Below, in pieces: positions 1-11,918 of a stretch of DNA of 64,000 nucleotides (its first letter is position 1; each line of letters begins with the position of its first letter). The DNA is from Dugong dugon (taxonomy: Eukaryota; Chordata; Mammalia; Sirenia; Dugongidae), in the NCBI GenBank assembly GCA_030035585.1, contig CM057477.1:57641447-57705446 (forward strand). Reading direction: 5' to 3'. The translations under genes were made by a program, and so were the position numbers. Under the pieces are notes generated by a model, which was given only the letters and a program-made list of their open reading frames with translations, ran no database searches and had not been told where the DNA came from.

Positions 1-900
1 AATGATCTTGAACATATTTTCATGTATTTGTTGGCCATCAGAATGTCCTTTTTGGTGAAGTGCCTGTTCCTGTCCTTTTCCCATTTTTTGACTGAGCCAT
101 TTGTCTTTTTGTTGTTGAGATATTGAAGTTTTCTATGTATTTTAAAGATAAAACCTTTGTTGGCTAGATCGTTGCCAAAGATGTTTTCCCAGTCTGTATG
201 TTCTATTTTTATTCTTTTGGTAAAGTCTTTTGATGAGCATAAGTATTTAATTTTTAAGAGGTGTCAGTTGTTTAAATTATCGTCTGTTGTTCGTGCATCA
301 TTAGTTGTGTTTAAGAACTTTATAGTTCTAGCTTTAACTTTAAGACCTTTAATTCATTTTGAGTTATTTTTGTGCAAGGTGTGAGGTATGGATGCTGTTT
401 CATTTTTCTGCAAAAAGATAAATGGTTTTGCCAGAACTATTTGTTAAAGAGACTGTTTCTTCCCCACTGAATGGACATTGACTGTTTGTTGAAGATCAGC
501 TGCCTGCAGATGGATGGATTTACTTCTGAGTTCTCAATTCTGTTCCATTTGTCTGTGTGTCTGTCACTGAACCAGTACCGGGCTGTTTTGATTATCATGG
601 CTGTATAATAAGTTTTGAGGCCTTACTATTTTTGAGGCCTCCCTATTTTTGAGGCCTCCTACTTTGTTTTCTTCAATATTGCTTTAGCTATTCAGAGCCT
701 CTTTCTTTTCCAAATAAAGTTGAAGATCAATTTTTCCATATCATTAAAGATGTTGTTTGGATTTGGATCAGGATTGCGTTATATCTATAGATTGCTTTTG
801 GTAGTATTGATATTTTCACAATGTTAAGTCTTTCAATCCATGAACATGGAATGTTTTTCCATTTATGTAGATCTCTTTTAGTTTCTTGCAGTAAGATCTG
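1..900 (-). mobile_element. L1 fragment, ORF2 C-terminal part, minus strand
   Basis: Read on the minus strand, this matches the distal part of L1 ORF2, downstream of the reverse transcriptase core. It is colinear with about 5,395-6,310 of the plus-strand L1 in this window. The frame at 912-727 reads [19 protein letters not shown], a typical L1 ORF2 segment, and other stretches are broken by stops and shifts. The element is 5'-truncated at about 900, and its 3' end lies outside the window, so no target duplication can be read. Confidence 0.9.
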
Positions 901-1087
901 CATGCTGGTCACAGATTTTCAATGCAAACTTTCCTAATTGATAAACAGAAGAAAGAAGATATTTGGAATTTCCTCCCTCTTACTCTTCATAGAGTTTGAC
1001 AGGAATACATTTCATCACTGCAGTCCCACCTTGTACAGTAGGGTGGGTGGGTGGGAGTGAGGAAGGAGTGTTATTATGATAGATGCC

Positions 1088-1336
1088 TGTGTAACTTTCC
1101 TAGTGCTGTGGTAACAGAAATACCACAAATGAGTGTCCTTAAAGAACAGAAACTTATTATCTCACAATTTTGGAGGATAGAAGTCCAAACCAGAGTCTCA
1201 GCCATGCTGAATCCTGCCTTGTAGGTAGTCCCAGAAGTTCCTTGGTTCCTTAGCTTGTAGAGGATCCTCACATGGCATCTGTCATCCCTAGTAGGTGCAT
1301 CTACTCTGCTCTTTTTGTAACTCAGAAATGATTATG
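1088..1336 (-). mobile_element. MaLR-type LTR, first part (split by L1-A)
   Basis: Antisense to an MLT1-like LTR: it opens with a TGTGTAACTTTCCTAGTGCTG stretch and contains the 'acagaaataccac' and 'ctcacaattttggagg' blocks shared by the other LTRs of this type in the window. It is interrupted by L1-A and resumes at 7,852. Rejoined, the LTR is flanked by the 5-bp duplication ATGCC (1,083-1,087 and 7,996-8,000), as expected for an ERVL-MaLR element. It is a solo LTR; no internal region is present. Confidence 0.85.
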
Positions 1337-2758
1337 GGGAGGCAGGCCAAGATGGCGGAGTAGACAGATGCTTCCTGTGGTTTCTCTTAAACTACAAAGA
1401 CCCAAAAAAACAAGCAAATCAATTGTATATGTCAATCTGGGAGCCGTGAACATCAAAGGAAAAGTTGAAGAATCGGACTGAGTGGCAGGGGGAGGGAGAG
1501 ATGATTCGGAAGCAGCGAGGAGTTGCCAGAACTGACCTGGTGGGAGCCGGAGCCCCTCAGGCCAGATCAGCTCATGGTGTGCGGTGAGGCAAGCAGGGGC
1601 ACTTGGGAGGCGTTTTCCGCATTGGGAGAGACGCAGCGGCAGAGAGTCTACTCGGCCATCCAGAACCACTGAGAGGCAGCCATCAAATGGAGAAAGATAA
1701 GTACTTGCATCTGACCTACCATAAGGGTCAAAAACACCCCCATTTTGGGAAAAACCTCTCTCCCAATTACCTCCCCGCTCACTGGTCTGCACTGGGTCTG
1801 GGATGGCTTCAGTGACTGTCAAGTCCCCTGGGCTGGAAGAAGGACCTGTCATGTGCCCTGAGCCATTCTCCCAGCCTTGGAGAAGGAAAAAAATTAACTA
1901 ATAGGAGGAGAAAATAATCTGCCAGCTCCCCTAAGCCAGGAACTCAGGGTAGGCACAGCTCCTCTGCCTAAGCATAGGCATAAGAGGTCCACAGATTTTG
2001 AGTGCCTATCCCCGTGCAGAGACTTCTGTGGGACCATTTCAATAGCGTAGGCCCTCATTACCACAGTACAACAGGATATATACCTGAAATCCAACTTCAG
2101 CTATTTCAGCTGTGAAGTGGCAGGTTTGTGACATTTGACACTGCTTTGCCCATTAAGCATGGTTTTCACCTACCCACATCAGGGGCCTGCAGACTGGTGG
2201 CTTCACCCACGCCACCTAGCCACCTGTGACAGGGGCCTAAGAATAACTGATGCCTTCCAGTCCTTACAGACAACAGCACTGGGTGCTCACAGTCCAGCTA
2301 CAAAACCTACCCGCCTATATGCTCTAGGTGACAGGGACATGCTTTCCTCCCAGATACTTCGGGGTGGCTGTCAGCCTCCTGCCTTGCTCAACCTGTGACC
2401 CCCTGCTGCAGCTGGATGCCTGTGCTTACACCAATCACTCACGCCTGTCTGGGACGGTAATTGAGAGCATGCACCACACACTTGGTGGCCAAATACCTGA
2501 ACACCTGAGCTGAACCCATACAGGAGGAGTGGGCCAACTCCTGGGCTCACATACTTAGTGGAAGATCTGGCCACCTGGTGGCAGGACGTTGGAGCTTCAG
2601 GGGCACCAGTGACTGGGCTAGCTCACATGAGCAGCCTATTTGGGCATATCAAAACAAAACAAGAAGCTATAACACAGTAAGCAAACATAAAATAACATAA
2701 TAACTTATTGAAGGCTCGAAGACAACAGTCAATATCAAATTATATAAAGAGGCAGACC
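1337..2758 (+). promoter_or_regulatory. L1-A 5' UTR / internal promoter region
   Basis: This is the 1,422-bp leader of L1-A. L1-B has a leader of exactly the same length (34,201-35,622). CAAGATGGC at 1,348-1,356 matches the YY1 site that positions transcription in human L1; that role here is inferred from family knowledge. The GC-rich stretch around 2,165-2,250 has about two degenerate copies of the 'ggggcctg..gactggtgg' motif that is expanded in the leader of L1-C (31,043-31,690). Nothing shows that it is active. Confidence 0.75.
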
Positions 2759-3360
2759 ATGATGGATTCAGCAAGCTCCCAAAACAAAGAATCAGGAAAT
2801 TTTCCAGAGGAGGAAAATTTCTTGGAATTACCAGAGGCAGAATAAAAAAGATTAATACACAGAAGTCTTCAAGAGTTTAGGTAGGAAATAAAGCAAAGTG
2901 CAGAACACAAAATAGAGGAAATTAAAAAGATTAGAGAAGAACATAATGATAAATTTAACAGAGTGCAAGAATCCATAGAGAGACAGCAATCAGAAATCCA
3001 AAAGATTAACAATAAAATGTCAGAATTAGACAACTCAATAGAAAGTCATAGGAGCAGAATTGAGACAATGGAAGTCAAAGTTAGTGAGATTGAAGACGAA
3101 GCACTTCACACCAACTTATCTGAGGAAAAATCAGATAAAAGAATTTTAAAAAATGGAGAAACCCTAAGAATCATGTGAGACTCTAACAAGAGGAATAACC
3201 TATGAGTGATTGGAGTACCAGAACAGGGGGGATAACAGAAAATACAGAGAGAATTGTTGAAGATTTCTTCACAGAAAACTTCCCTGATATCGTGAAAGAT
3301 GAGAAGATATCCATCCAAGATGCTCATCAAACCTCACATAAGGTAGATCCCAAAAGAAAG
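2759..3360 (+). pseudogene. L1-A ORF1 remnant (N-terminal half)
   Basis: ORF1 of L1 encodes the RNA-binding trimeric chaperone of the L1 particle. An ATG at 2,759 opens a frame that stops after about 30 codons. A second open stretch (2,963-3,178) reads as the coiled-coil segment (MQESIERQQSEIQKINNKM and following heptads). Sequence up to 3,360 corresponds to the start of the RRM-like domain (in L1-B the equivalent point is about 36,221). The rest of the RRM and the C-terminal domain are deleted. Non-functional. Confidence 0.85.
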
Positions 3361-6300
3361 AAAACATAACTATAATAAATATTTATGCACCAAACAGCAG
3401 GGCTCCAAAATACATTAAAAAAAAAATAATAAAAAAACTCTAACAGCATTGAAAAGAGAGATAGACAGCCACACAATAGTAATAGGAGACTTCAACTCAC
3501 CACTTTCAGTGAAGGACAGAACATCCAGAAAGAAGCTCAGCAAAGACAGGGAAGATCTAAATGCTACAGTCAACCAACTTCATTTCACAGACTTATACCG
3601 AACACTCCATCCAACAGCAGCCAAGTATACTTTCTTTTCAAATGCACATTGAACATTCTCCAGAATAGACCACATATTAGGCCATAAAGCAAGTCTTAAC
3701 AAAATCCAAAGCATCAAAATATTACAAAGTATCTTTTCTGACCATAAAGTCATAAAAGTAGAAATCAATAACAGAAAAAGCATGGAAAAAAATCAAACAC
3801 ATGGAAACTGAACAACCTTGCTCAAAAACTACTGGATTATAGAAGAAATTAAGGATGGAATAAAGAAATTCATAGAATCAAACAAGAATGAAAACACATC
3901 CTACCAGAACCTTTGGGACACAGCAAAAACAGTGTTCAGAGGTCCATTTATAGCAATAAATGCACACATCCAAAAAGAAGAAAGGGCCATAATCAAAACA
4001 TTAACCCTACAACTGGAACAAGTAGAAAGAGAGCAGCAAAAGAAGCCCTCAGGAGCCAGAAGAAAGGAAATAATCAGAATTAGAGCAGAACTAAATGCAA
4101 TAGAGAATAGAAAACCAATTGAAAAAGTTGACAAGACCAAAAGCTGGTTCTTTGAAAAGATCAACAAAATTGATAAACCATTGGCCAAACTGACAAAAAA
4201 AAAAAAAAAAAAAACCAGGAGAGGAAGCAAATAACCCGTATAAGAAATGAGATGGGTGATATCACAACAGACTCAACTGAAATTAAAAGAATCATAACAG
4301 AATACTATGAAAAATTGTACTCTAACAAATTTGAAAACCTAGAGGAAATGGACAAATTTCTAGAAACTCACTACCTACCTAAACTAACACAAACAGAAGT
4401 AGAGCAACTAAATAAACCCATAACAAATGAAGAGATTGAAAAGGTAATTAAAAAAAAACTCCCAACAAAAAAAAAGCCCTGACCTGGACGATTTCACTGG
4501 AGAATTCTATCAGACTTTCAGAGAAGTTAACACCACCACTACTAAAGCTATTTCAGAGCATAGAAAAGGATGGAATACTCCCAAACTCATTCTATGAAGC
4601 CAGCATAACCCTGAACCGAAACCAGGAAAAGATACCACAAAAAAAGAAAATTACAGACCAATATCCCTCATGAACATTGATCCAAAAATCCTCAATAAAA
4701 TTCTAGCCAACAGAATTCAACATATCAAAAAAATAATTCACATGATCAAGTGGGATTTATACCAGGTATACAGGGATGGTTCAACATTAGAAAAACAATC
4801 AGTATAATCCATCACATAAATAAAACTAATGACAAGAACCACATGATCTTCTCAATCGATGCAGAAAAGGTATTTGACAAAGTCCAGCACCCATTCATGA
4901 TAAAAACTCTCAACAAAATAGGAATAGAAGGGAAATTCCTCAGTGTAATTAATGGTATTTATACAAAGCCAACAGCCAACATCATCCTAAATGGAGAGAC
5001 TTTGAAAGCATTCCCCTTCAGAACGGGAACCAGACAAGGATGCCCTTTATCACCACTCTTATTCAACATTGTGCTGGAGGTCCTAGCCAGAGCAATTAAG
5101 CTAGAAAAAGAAATAAAGGGCATCCAAACTGGTAGGGAAGAAGTCGAAGTATCTCTATTTACAGATGATATGATCTTATACACAGAAAAACCCAAAGAAT
5201 CCACAAGAAAACTACTGAAACTAATAGAAGACTTCAGCAAAGTATCATGACACAAGATAAACATACAAAATTCAGTTGGATTCCTCTACACCAACCGAGA
5301 GAAAATCACCAAATCAATACCATTTACAATAGCCCCCAAGAAGATAAAATACGTAAGAATAAACCTAATTAGAGATGTAAAAGGCCTATACAATGAAAAC
5401 GACAAGACATTACTGCAAGAAACCAAAAGAGACCTGCATAAGTGGAAAAACATTCCTTGTTCATGGATAGGAAGGCTCAATATTGTGAAAACGTCAATTT
5501 TACCCAAAGCAATCAACAGATACAATGCAATCCCGATCCAAATTCCAACGGCATTTTTTAATGAGATAGAGAAACAAATCACTAGCTTCATAGGGAAAGG
5601 GAAGAGGCCCCGAACAAGTAAAGCATTACTCAAGAAGAACAAAGTGGAAGGCCTCATACTACCTGATTTTAGAAGCTATTATATGGCCATGGTAGTCAAA
5701 ACAGCCTGGTACTGGTATAAAAACAGATACATAGACCAATGGAACAGAGTTGAGAATCTAGACATAAATTCATCCACCTATGAGCAGCTGATATTTGACA
5801 AAGTTCCAAAGTCTGTTAACTGGGGAAAAGACTGTCTCTTTAACAAATAGTGCTGGCATAACTGGATATCCATCTGCAAAAAAACTGAAACAACACCCAT
5901 ACCTCACACCATGCACAAAAACTAACTCAAAATGGATCAGTGACCTAAGTGTAAAATAGAAGACAATAAAGATCATGGAAGAAAAAATAAGGACAATGCT
6001 AGGAGCCCTAATACATGGCATAAACAAAATACAAACCATAAGTAACAATGCATAAACACCAGAAGAGAAACTAGATAACTGGGAGCTCCTAGAAATCAAA
6101 CACTTATGCTCATCAAAAGACTTCACCAGAAGAGTAAAAAGACAACCTACAAACAGGGAAAAAAAATTTGGCTATGACAAATCCGATCAGTGTCTAATCT
6201 ACAAAATACTGCAAAACCTCAACAACAAAAAGACAAATAACCCAATTAAAAAATGGGCAAAGAATATGAACAGGCACTTCACCGAAGAAGACATTCAAGC

Positions 6301-6845
6301 AGCTAAAAGACACATGAAGAAATGTTCACGATCGTTAGCCATTAGAGAAATGCAAATCAAAACTACAATGAGATATCATCTCACCCCAACAAGGCTAGCA
6401 TTAATCCAAAAAAACACAGAACAGTAAATGCTAGAGAGGTTGTGGAGAGACTGGAACACTTATACACTGTTGGTGGGAATGTAAAATGGTACAACCACTT
6501 TGGAAATTTATTTGGCACTTCCTTAAAAAGCTAGAAATAGATGTACCATAGGATCCAGCAATCCCACTCCTTAGAATATATATATCCTAGAGAAATAAGA
6601 ACTGTCACACGAATAGATATATGCACACCCATGTTCATTGCAGCACTGTTCACCATAGCAAAAAGATGGTAACAACCTAGGTTCCCATCAACAGATGAAT
6701 GGATAAACAAATTATGGTATTTCACACAATGGAATACTATGCAACGATAAAGAACAGTGATGAATTCATGAAACATCTTATAACATGGAGGAATCTGGAA
6801 GGCTAAGTGAATTTAGTCAGTCACAGAAGGACAAATATTGTATAA
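3361..6845 (+). pseudogene. L1-A ORF2 remnant (endonuclease/reverse transcriptase)
   Basis: ORF2 encodes the L1 endonuclease and reverse transcriptase. The deletion removes about the first 100 residues of the endonuclease. The remaining EN segment (MKREIDSHTIVIGDFNSPL at 3,449) ends in a TGA at 3,650-3,652 that is shared exactly with L1-B. RT segments are legible at 4,750-5,250: the fingers/palm read [16 protein letters not shown], and the catalytic block reads LFTDDMILY, with T in place of the usual A of FADD. A C-terminal segment runs at 5,485-5,850. The terminal TAA lies at 6,843-6,845. Many stops and shifts are present, so no activity is expected. Confidence 0.9.
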
Positions 6846-7838
6846 GACCACTATTATAAGAAATAAAGAAAAGGTTTAAACACAGAAGACAACATTCTTT
6901 GATGGTTATGAGTGTGGGGAGGGAGGGAGAGGGTTATTCTCTAACTAGATAGTAGACGATCTTAAGTGAAGGGAAGGAGAACACACACTATGGGGGAAGT
7001 CAGCACAACTGGACTAAATCAAAGCTAAGAAGTTTCCTGAATACAACCAAACACTTTGAGGGACAGAGTAACAGGGGTAGGGATCTGGGGACTATGCTTT
7101 CAGGGGACATCTAGGTCAATTGGCATAACAAAGCTTATTAAGAAAATGTTCTGCATCCTACTTTGGTGAGTGGCATCTGGGGTCTTAAAAGCTAGCGAGT
7201 GTCCATCTAAGATGCATCAACTGGTCCCAACCCACCCGGAGTAAAGGAGAATGAAGAACACCCAGGTCACAAGGAAAGTATTACCCCAAAGAGACAGAAA
7301 GGGCCACATAAACCAGAGACTTCATCAGCCTGAGACCAGAAGAACTAGATGGTGCCCAGCTAGTACCAATGACCGCTCTGACAGGGAACACAACAGAGAG
7401 TCCCTGATGGAACAGGAGAAAAGTGGGGTGCAGAGCTCAAATTCTAGTAAAAAGACCAAACTTAATGGTGTGACTGAGACTGGAGGACTCTCTGTTAACC
7501 CAGAACTCAAACAATTCCAGAGGCCAACGCTTCAGACAAAGGTTAGACTGCTATGGGACAGAAAATGATACTCTTGAAGTGTGTGCTTCTTAACTCAAGT
7601 AGATACATTAATGAGACTAAATGGGCAGCTCCTGTGCAGAGGTGAGATGAGAAGGCAGAGAGGGTCAGGAGCTCGCTGTATGGACATGGGAAATCAGGGG
7701 TGGAAAGGAGGAATGTGCTGTCACTGTATGGGGAGAGCAATTAGGATCACGTAACAATGTATGCATAAATTTTTGTATGAGAGACTAACTTGAATTGTAA
7801 ACTTTCACTTAAAGTAGAGCAATAAAAAAAAAAAGGTA
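6846..7838 (+). mobile_element. L1-A 3' UTR and A-tail
   Basis: About 1 kb of 3' UTR, colinear with 40,801-41,822 of L1-B and with 55,272-54,294 of the minus-strand L1. It contains the conserved 'acttcatcagcctgagaccag' block and ends in AATAAA plus a short A-run. The 105-residue open frame inside it (7,251-7,568) is not an L1 gene and looks fortuitous. Confidence 0.85.
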
Positions 7839-7851
7839 AGAAATGATTATG

Positions 7852-7995
7852 TTTTGGACAAGCCCTACAACCATATGACCTCATTAACATAACAAAGAAA
7901 ACCCTATTCCCAAACAAGATTACATCCACAGGTATAGGGTTACGGATTCTGACACATATTTTGGAGGAGGAGGGGACACAATTCAACCCATAAAA
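7852..7995 (-). mobile_element. MaLR-type LTR, second part
   Basis: Continuation of the LTR at 1,088-1,336 after the L1-A insertion, beginning with the second target copy (7,839-7,851). It carries the typical terminal stretch with 'acctcattaacataacaaag' and 'ggacacaattcaaccca', followed at 7,996-8,000 by ATGCC, the 5-bp target duplication. Confidence 0.85.
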
Positions 7996-8000
7996 ATGCC

Positions 8001-9729
8001 AAAATCTGTTTCTGAATTAGCCCTGTCTCATTACCCCAGCAAGAACTTATCAGCCCTGACACCAAGGAATTTCAGTACCTCCCCTATTCCTTTAACGTGG
8101 CAGTCATCTTCAGAAATGTTCTTTTTCCGCTTTCATTACATATCCCAGAACCACTTCTGTCTCAGCACTTTAGGATATGGAATCTTTTCTCTCAGAAGTA
8201 AAAATATAAAGCAGATTTGACCGTCCTCTGAGAGAAAAATCAAATTGTGTTCTGTAATAGGCTAACAGACAGGACAATAAAAATACAATGTGCATCTGTA
8301 AAATCCAAGTGGGTCTTTCAGAACAAACAAAGGAACACCAGAACAGGAAAAGGGTCAAAACCATGGCCATTTGGAGTTACTCAGACCTCCAGGACCTTGA
8401 AATTTCATGCGGATTTGCCTAACCATAAATTTTAGAGTTATAAAATCATGGAAACACGACATAACTACAAATCATTAGTAAGTCTGTGCAAGAAGACATT
8501 AAAAATCCAAATTCATCTTTACAAAGTGAAGAGTGTGCTAACAGGAGGAAATATATAAACAGGGCATGGTGATAGATACAGAATAAAGGTACTAACACAC
8601 CAATTCAAACTCTTGTCAGACATCTCTTTAGAGCGCCTGTCAGCAGGAAGCCAATTACTTGGGAAAGAATGAAGTTTGTTTTATGAGCACAATATTACAA
8701 ACACAGCCCCTTCATCCTAACATCAAGGGTGAATTTTGCATTTCCAATAGAAGCCAGCAGTGTTTTGTAGTTGATGGGTTGGTAAAGTTTCCCTTAGAGG
8801 TTAAAGCTATGAGGGGGATATGGTAGGAATAAACAAGCTCCTTAACTCCCTGAATTCAAGCCTCATGATTAATCTAAGACACTTAATTTGTGATAACCTG
8901 CAATTGAAGACTTTGGCCCTCAGAGCACAGTAACATGCACCATGGCATAACTCTTGGCCTCATGGGCTTCTCAAGGTCTCTAATGTGACATGCTTTTAAT
9001 GCTCTTGGCATTTGAAGCTTATGATTTTCATCTGAGAGCCAGAAGCAGAAGCACAGAGCATCACCCTCCATTCCATTACTTACTGACTTATTATTATTTA
9101 ATAATGTAATATTCCCCAGAAGAAACAATCTTTTGAAAGTTTGCACATGAAAAATGTTTTCATTAAAGGGCCATTTTTGCCCTTATTCTGAACACAAAAA
9201 ACATCTAATTTGTCTGATTTTATTTATATAACCCTTTCCTTCATATTCGAGTAAACAGATAGCAGGATTCTTAATTACTTCGCACAGTATGCTTGGTTAA
9301 ATACTGGTGAGAAATGCTTTGCTGTGCTCCTAAACATCTGCCAGATTTTATCCAGGGAAGAGTGGGGTTCCACATGAATGAGAAAAGGCAGGGACTCAGC
9401 CCATCTGAGGGATCTTTCGGATGACAGAAATATCACTTTTACACCTGAGCACAGTGTTCAATGTTTCTATTATTATTATCATTATTGTTCCAGAAGCCAC
9501 TCTATAGTTGGCCATCAGACCTATAAGATTAATACACCAGATTAGAAACACTTAAAAAGCCCTGCCTCACCATTTCTGTATCACAGATACAAAATTCCTT
9601 GAAATTTTAACCAAAAAAATAAAAAAACAATGAAGAAGGAAGAATCTATTCGATTTCCTTAGGCCAGCTACTTGACTGCTACAGCAATGATTTTAGCACA
9701 AAGATATTTGCTCACCTTCTGAAGTCTAA
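8001..9729. other. Apparently unique non-coding DNA
   Basis: No repeat family, long frame or RNA gene was recognised here. A minus-strand open frame of 87 residues (9,146-8,883) has no recognisable content. Short ATT-rich runs occur near 9,470. Very old decayed repeats cannot be excluded by eye. Confidence 0.5.
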
Positions 9730-9920
9730 AAAAAAGCAACCCATTGCTGTCAAGTCAATTCTGACTCGTGGCAACCCCATGTGTTACAGAGTAAAACTGC
9801 TCCATATGATTTTCGTGGCTGTAATCTTTACAGAAGCAGATCGCCAGGCCTTTCTTCCATAACACCACTGGTACTACTTTAAGTTAGTGTAGTGCGAACC
9901 ATCTGTGCCACCAAGGGACC
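9730..9920 (-). mobile_element. AfroSINE, minus strand
   Basis: A tRNA-derived afrotherian SINE in antisense. The tail block 'cccattgctgtcaagtcaat' is at the left, the middle segment 'ctttacagaagcagatcgcc' follows, and the degraded tRNA-like head 'gtgccaccaagggacc' is at the right. The long form (with the middle segment) is present. A T-rich tail abuts the left end in SINE orientation. Confidence 0.9.
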
Positions 9921-10244
9921 TTTCTAAAGCCTAAAGAAGTTCTAATTTCCATCGTAATTTCTTCTTTGACCCATGGTTTATTTAGATGTATATTACTTAA
10001 TTTGCAAACACATGGGTATTTTCTAGTTATCTTTACATGATTGATTTTTAACTTAATTCCACTCTGGTCGGAAAACATACCCTGTATGGATTTAATGTTT
10101 TGAAATTTGTTGAGACTGGATTTAGGTTCCACTTCATATGTAGGATGCTGCGTTCTATGTATGTTAATTGGGTCAAGTAAGTTAAACACGTTTTAAATTT
10201 TCTATTTCCTTACTAATTTTTTTCTCTGCTTATTCTATCAGTTA

Positions 10245-10401
10245 TTGGAGCCCTGGTGGCACAGTAGTTAAGAGTTCAGCTGCTAACCAAAAGGTCAGCA
10301 GCTCGAATCCACCAGCTGCTCATTGGAAACCCTATGGGGCAGTTCTACTTTGTCCTATAGGGGCACTATGAGTTGAAATCGACTTGACGGCAATGGGTTT
10401 G
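10245..10401 (+). mobile_element. AfroSINE, plus strand, short form
   Basis: A near-consensus copy with head 'ggagccctggtggcacag', an A-box-like 'tggcacagtagttaagag', a B-box-like 'gctcgaatcc', a body and the tail 'gacttgacggcaatgggtt'. It is flanked by a perfect 14-bp duplication, TATTCTATCAGTTA (10,231-10,244 and 10,402-10,415). It lacks the middle segment present in the long form. It interrupts an old L1. Confidence 0.95.
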
Positions 10402-10608
10402 TATTCTATCAGTTACTGAAAGAGGTGTGTTAATCAAAATTCTCTAAAATTATTATGAATTTGTTTCTCTTTTTGGTTAAATCACTTTTTACCTTAGAAA
10501 TTTTGAGACTTTATTATTATATCCAGGCAAATATGTGTACATCAATTATTTTATCATTATAAAATATCCCTCTAGTAATTCTTCTTGTTTTAATGTCTAT
10601 TTGGTCTG

Positions 10609-11082
10609 TGTCTTGGTTTTCTAGGACTGCCATAACAAAATACCACAAAGTGAGTGGCTTTAAAACACAGATATTTATTTTCTCACAGTTCTGGAGGCTA
10701 GAAGTCCAAATTAGGGTGTCATCCGTGTTCATTACTTCTGAAGACTTTGAGAGAGGAACTGTTAAACACGCCTCTCCACTCGTTTCTGGTGACTGCCAGA
10801 AATCCTTGATATTCCTTTGCTGCTTATAGATGCATCTGCCTCTTTTGTCACATGGTGTCTATTTTTTTCCCTGTGTATGACTGTTTCTGTGTCCGTCCTT
10901 CCTTCTTACAAGATACCACTCAGAAGGGACTAGGATTAGAACCCACCGTACTCTGGTGTGACCTCATTTATCTTAATTGATACCAAAAATAAAAACCCTA
11001 TTTCCAAACAAGGTCATATTCACAGGCATAGGGGATAGGATTTCAGCATAACTTTTGGGTGGACACAATTCAATTCTTAACA
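10609..11082 (-). mobile_element. MaLR-type solo LTR
   Basis: A 474-bp MLT1-like LTR in antisense, from TGTCTTGG to TTAACA, with TG..CA ends. The flanks GTCTG (10,604-10,608) and GTCTA (11,083-11,087) fit a 5-bp duplication with one mutation. It interrupts the old L1 whose pieces lie on both sides. Confidence 0.85.
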
Positions 11083-11730
11083 GTCTATTAATAGTTTAAT
11101 AGAACAGCTTCATCTTGGTTAGTGTTTATGTGAAATATCTGTTTCTATCCTTTTACTGTCAATCTTTCTGCATCTTTGTTTTTAAATTGTCCCTTATAAG
11201 CAGAATAAAGTTGTTTTTTACATTCATTTTGACAATATGTGTCTTTCTTATATATGTATAATTTTATTTTGTTGTTGTTGCTGAGAATATACACAGCAAA
11301 ACATACACCAATTCAACAGTTTCTACAATTTAGTGACATTGATCACATTCTTCAACCTGTGCAACCATTCTCACTCTACTCCCTGAGTTGTTTCTCCCCC
11401 ATTAACATAAACTCCCTGCTCCCTAAGGTTCCTTTCTATCTTTTGAGCTGCTGTTGTCAATCCAATCCCATATAAATAGCTCTTCAAAGGGCATAATGCT
11501 CAAGGCAGACATTTTTTACTAGTTAAGCTAAACTGTTCTTTGGTTTTAAGAAGACTTTAGTGGATATTTTTAGTTTAAGTTTAATGATTATCCCAGGGCA
11601 ATAGTTTCAGGGATTCATTCACCCTCCATGGCTCCAGGAAGTCTGGAGTCCATGAAAATATGAAATTCTGTGCTTTAATTTCCCCCTTTTGATCAGAATT
11701 ACTCTATGGAAACTTTGATCAAAATGTTCA

Positions 11731-11918
11731 CCATACTGAAGGAGTTCACCATACTGATGGTTGTACAACTTGAAAAATGTAATCAATATTACTAAATTGT
11801 GCATGTAAAAACTGTTGAATTGGTGTATGTTTTACTGTGCATATTCTCAACAACAATAAAATAAGTAAAATTTAGAAAAAAAAATAATGTAGACAAGTCC
11901 ACCTCCTCCAAAAAAAAG
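11731..11918 (+). mobile_element. Short 5'-truncated L1 3' end, opposite to its host L1
   Basis: This piece reads as the reverse complement of the host element's own 3' end at about 11,262-11,345 (for example 'actgttgaattggtgtatg' against 'catacaccaattcaacagt'). An A-rich end lies at about 11,870-11,884, then 25 bp of unrelated sequence, then a second A-run. The flanks AATGTTCA (11,723-11,730 and 11,919-11,926) form the target duplication. The result is an inverted repeat of L1 tails. Confidence 0.75.

Larger units (their letters stand above)
1337..7838 (+). mobile_element. L1-A: L1 with full 5' end and internal deletion
   Basis: A plus-strand LINE-1 with an intact 5' extremity (CCAAGATGGCGGAG block at 1,347) and a 3' AATAAA followed by an A-run at about 7,820-7,834. 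It is flanked by a perfect 13-bp target duplication, AGAAATGATTATG, at 1,324-1,336 and 7,839-7,851. It is about 1.1 kb shorter than the colinear L1-B (34,201-41,822) because of one internal deletion joining ORF1 to ORF2 at about 3,360. Both ORFs carry stops and frameshifts. It landed inside a MaLR LTR. Confidence 0.93.
9921..11261 (-). mobile_element. Old L1 fragment (ORF2 endonuclease end), split twice
   Basis: Antisense L1 sequence in three pieces (9,921-10,230, 10,416-10,603 and 11,088-11,261), separated by a SINE and an LTR. The minus-strand frame 10,189-9,884 includes IQGMFSDQSGIKLKIN and NKPWVKEEI, which fit the end of the L1 endonuclease domain and the segment after it. It is clearly older than L1-A and L1-B, because it was already present when the LTR and SINE landed in it. 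Confidence 0.75.

Noticed and set aside
7251..7568. 105-codon frame after ORF2 of L1-A as an extra L1 gene
   Set aside because: It lies in the 3' UTR and is not kept open in L1-B.
10245..10330. A-box and B-box-like motifs as a functional tRNA gene
   Set aside because: They belong to the tRNA-derived head of a SINE with a target duplication; no cloverleaf with a proper anticodon arm is formed.
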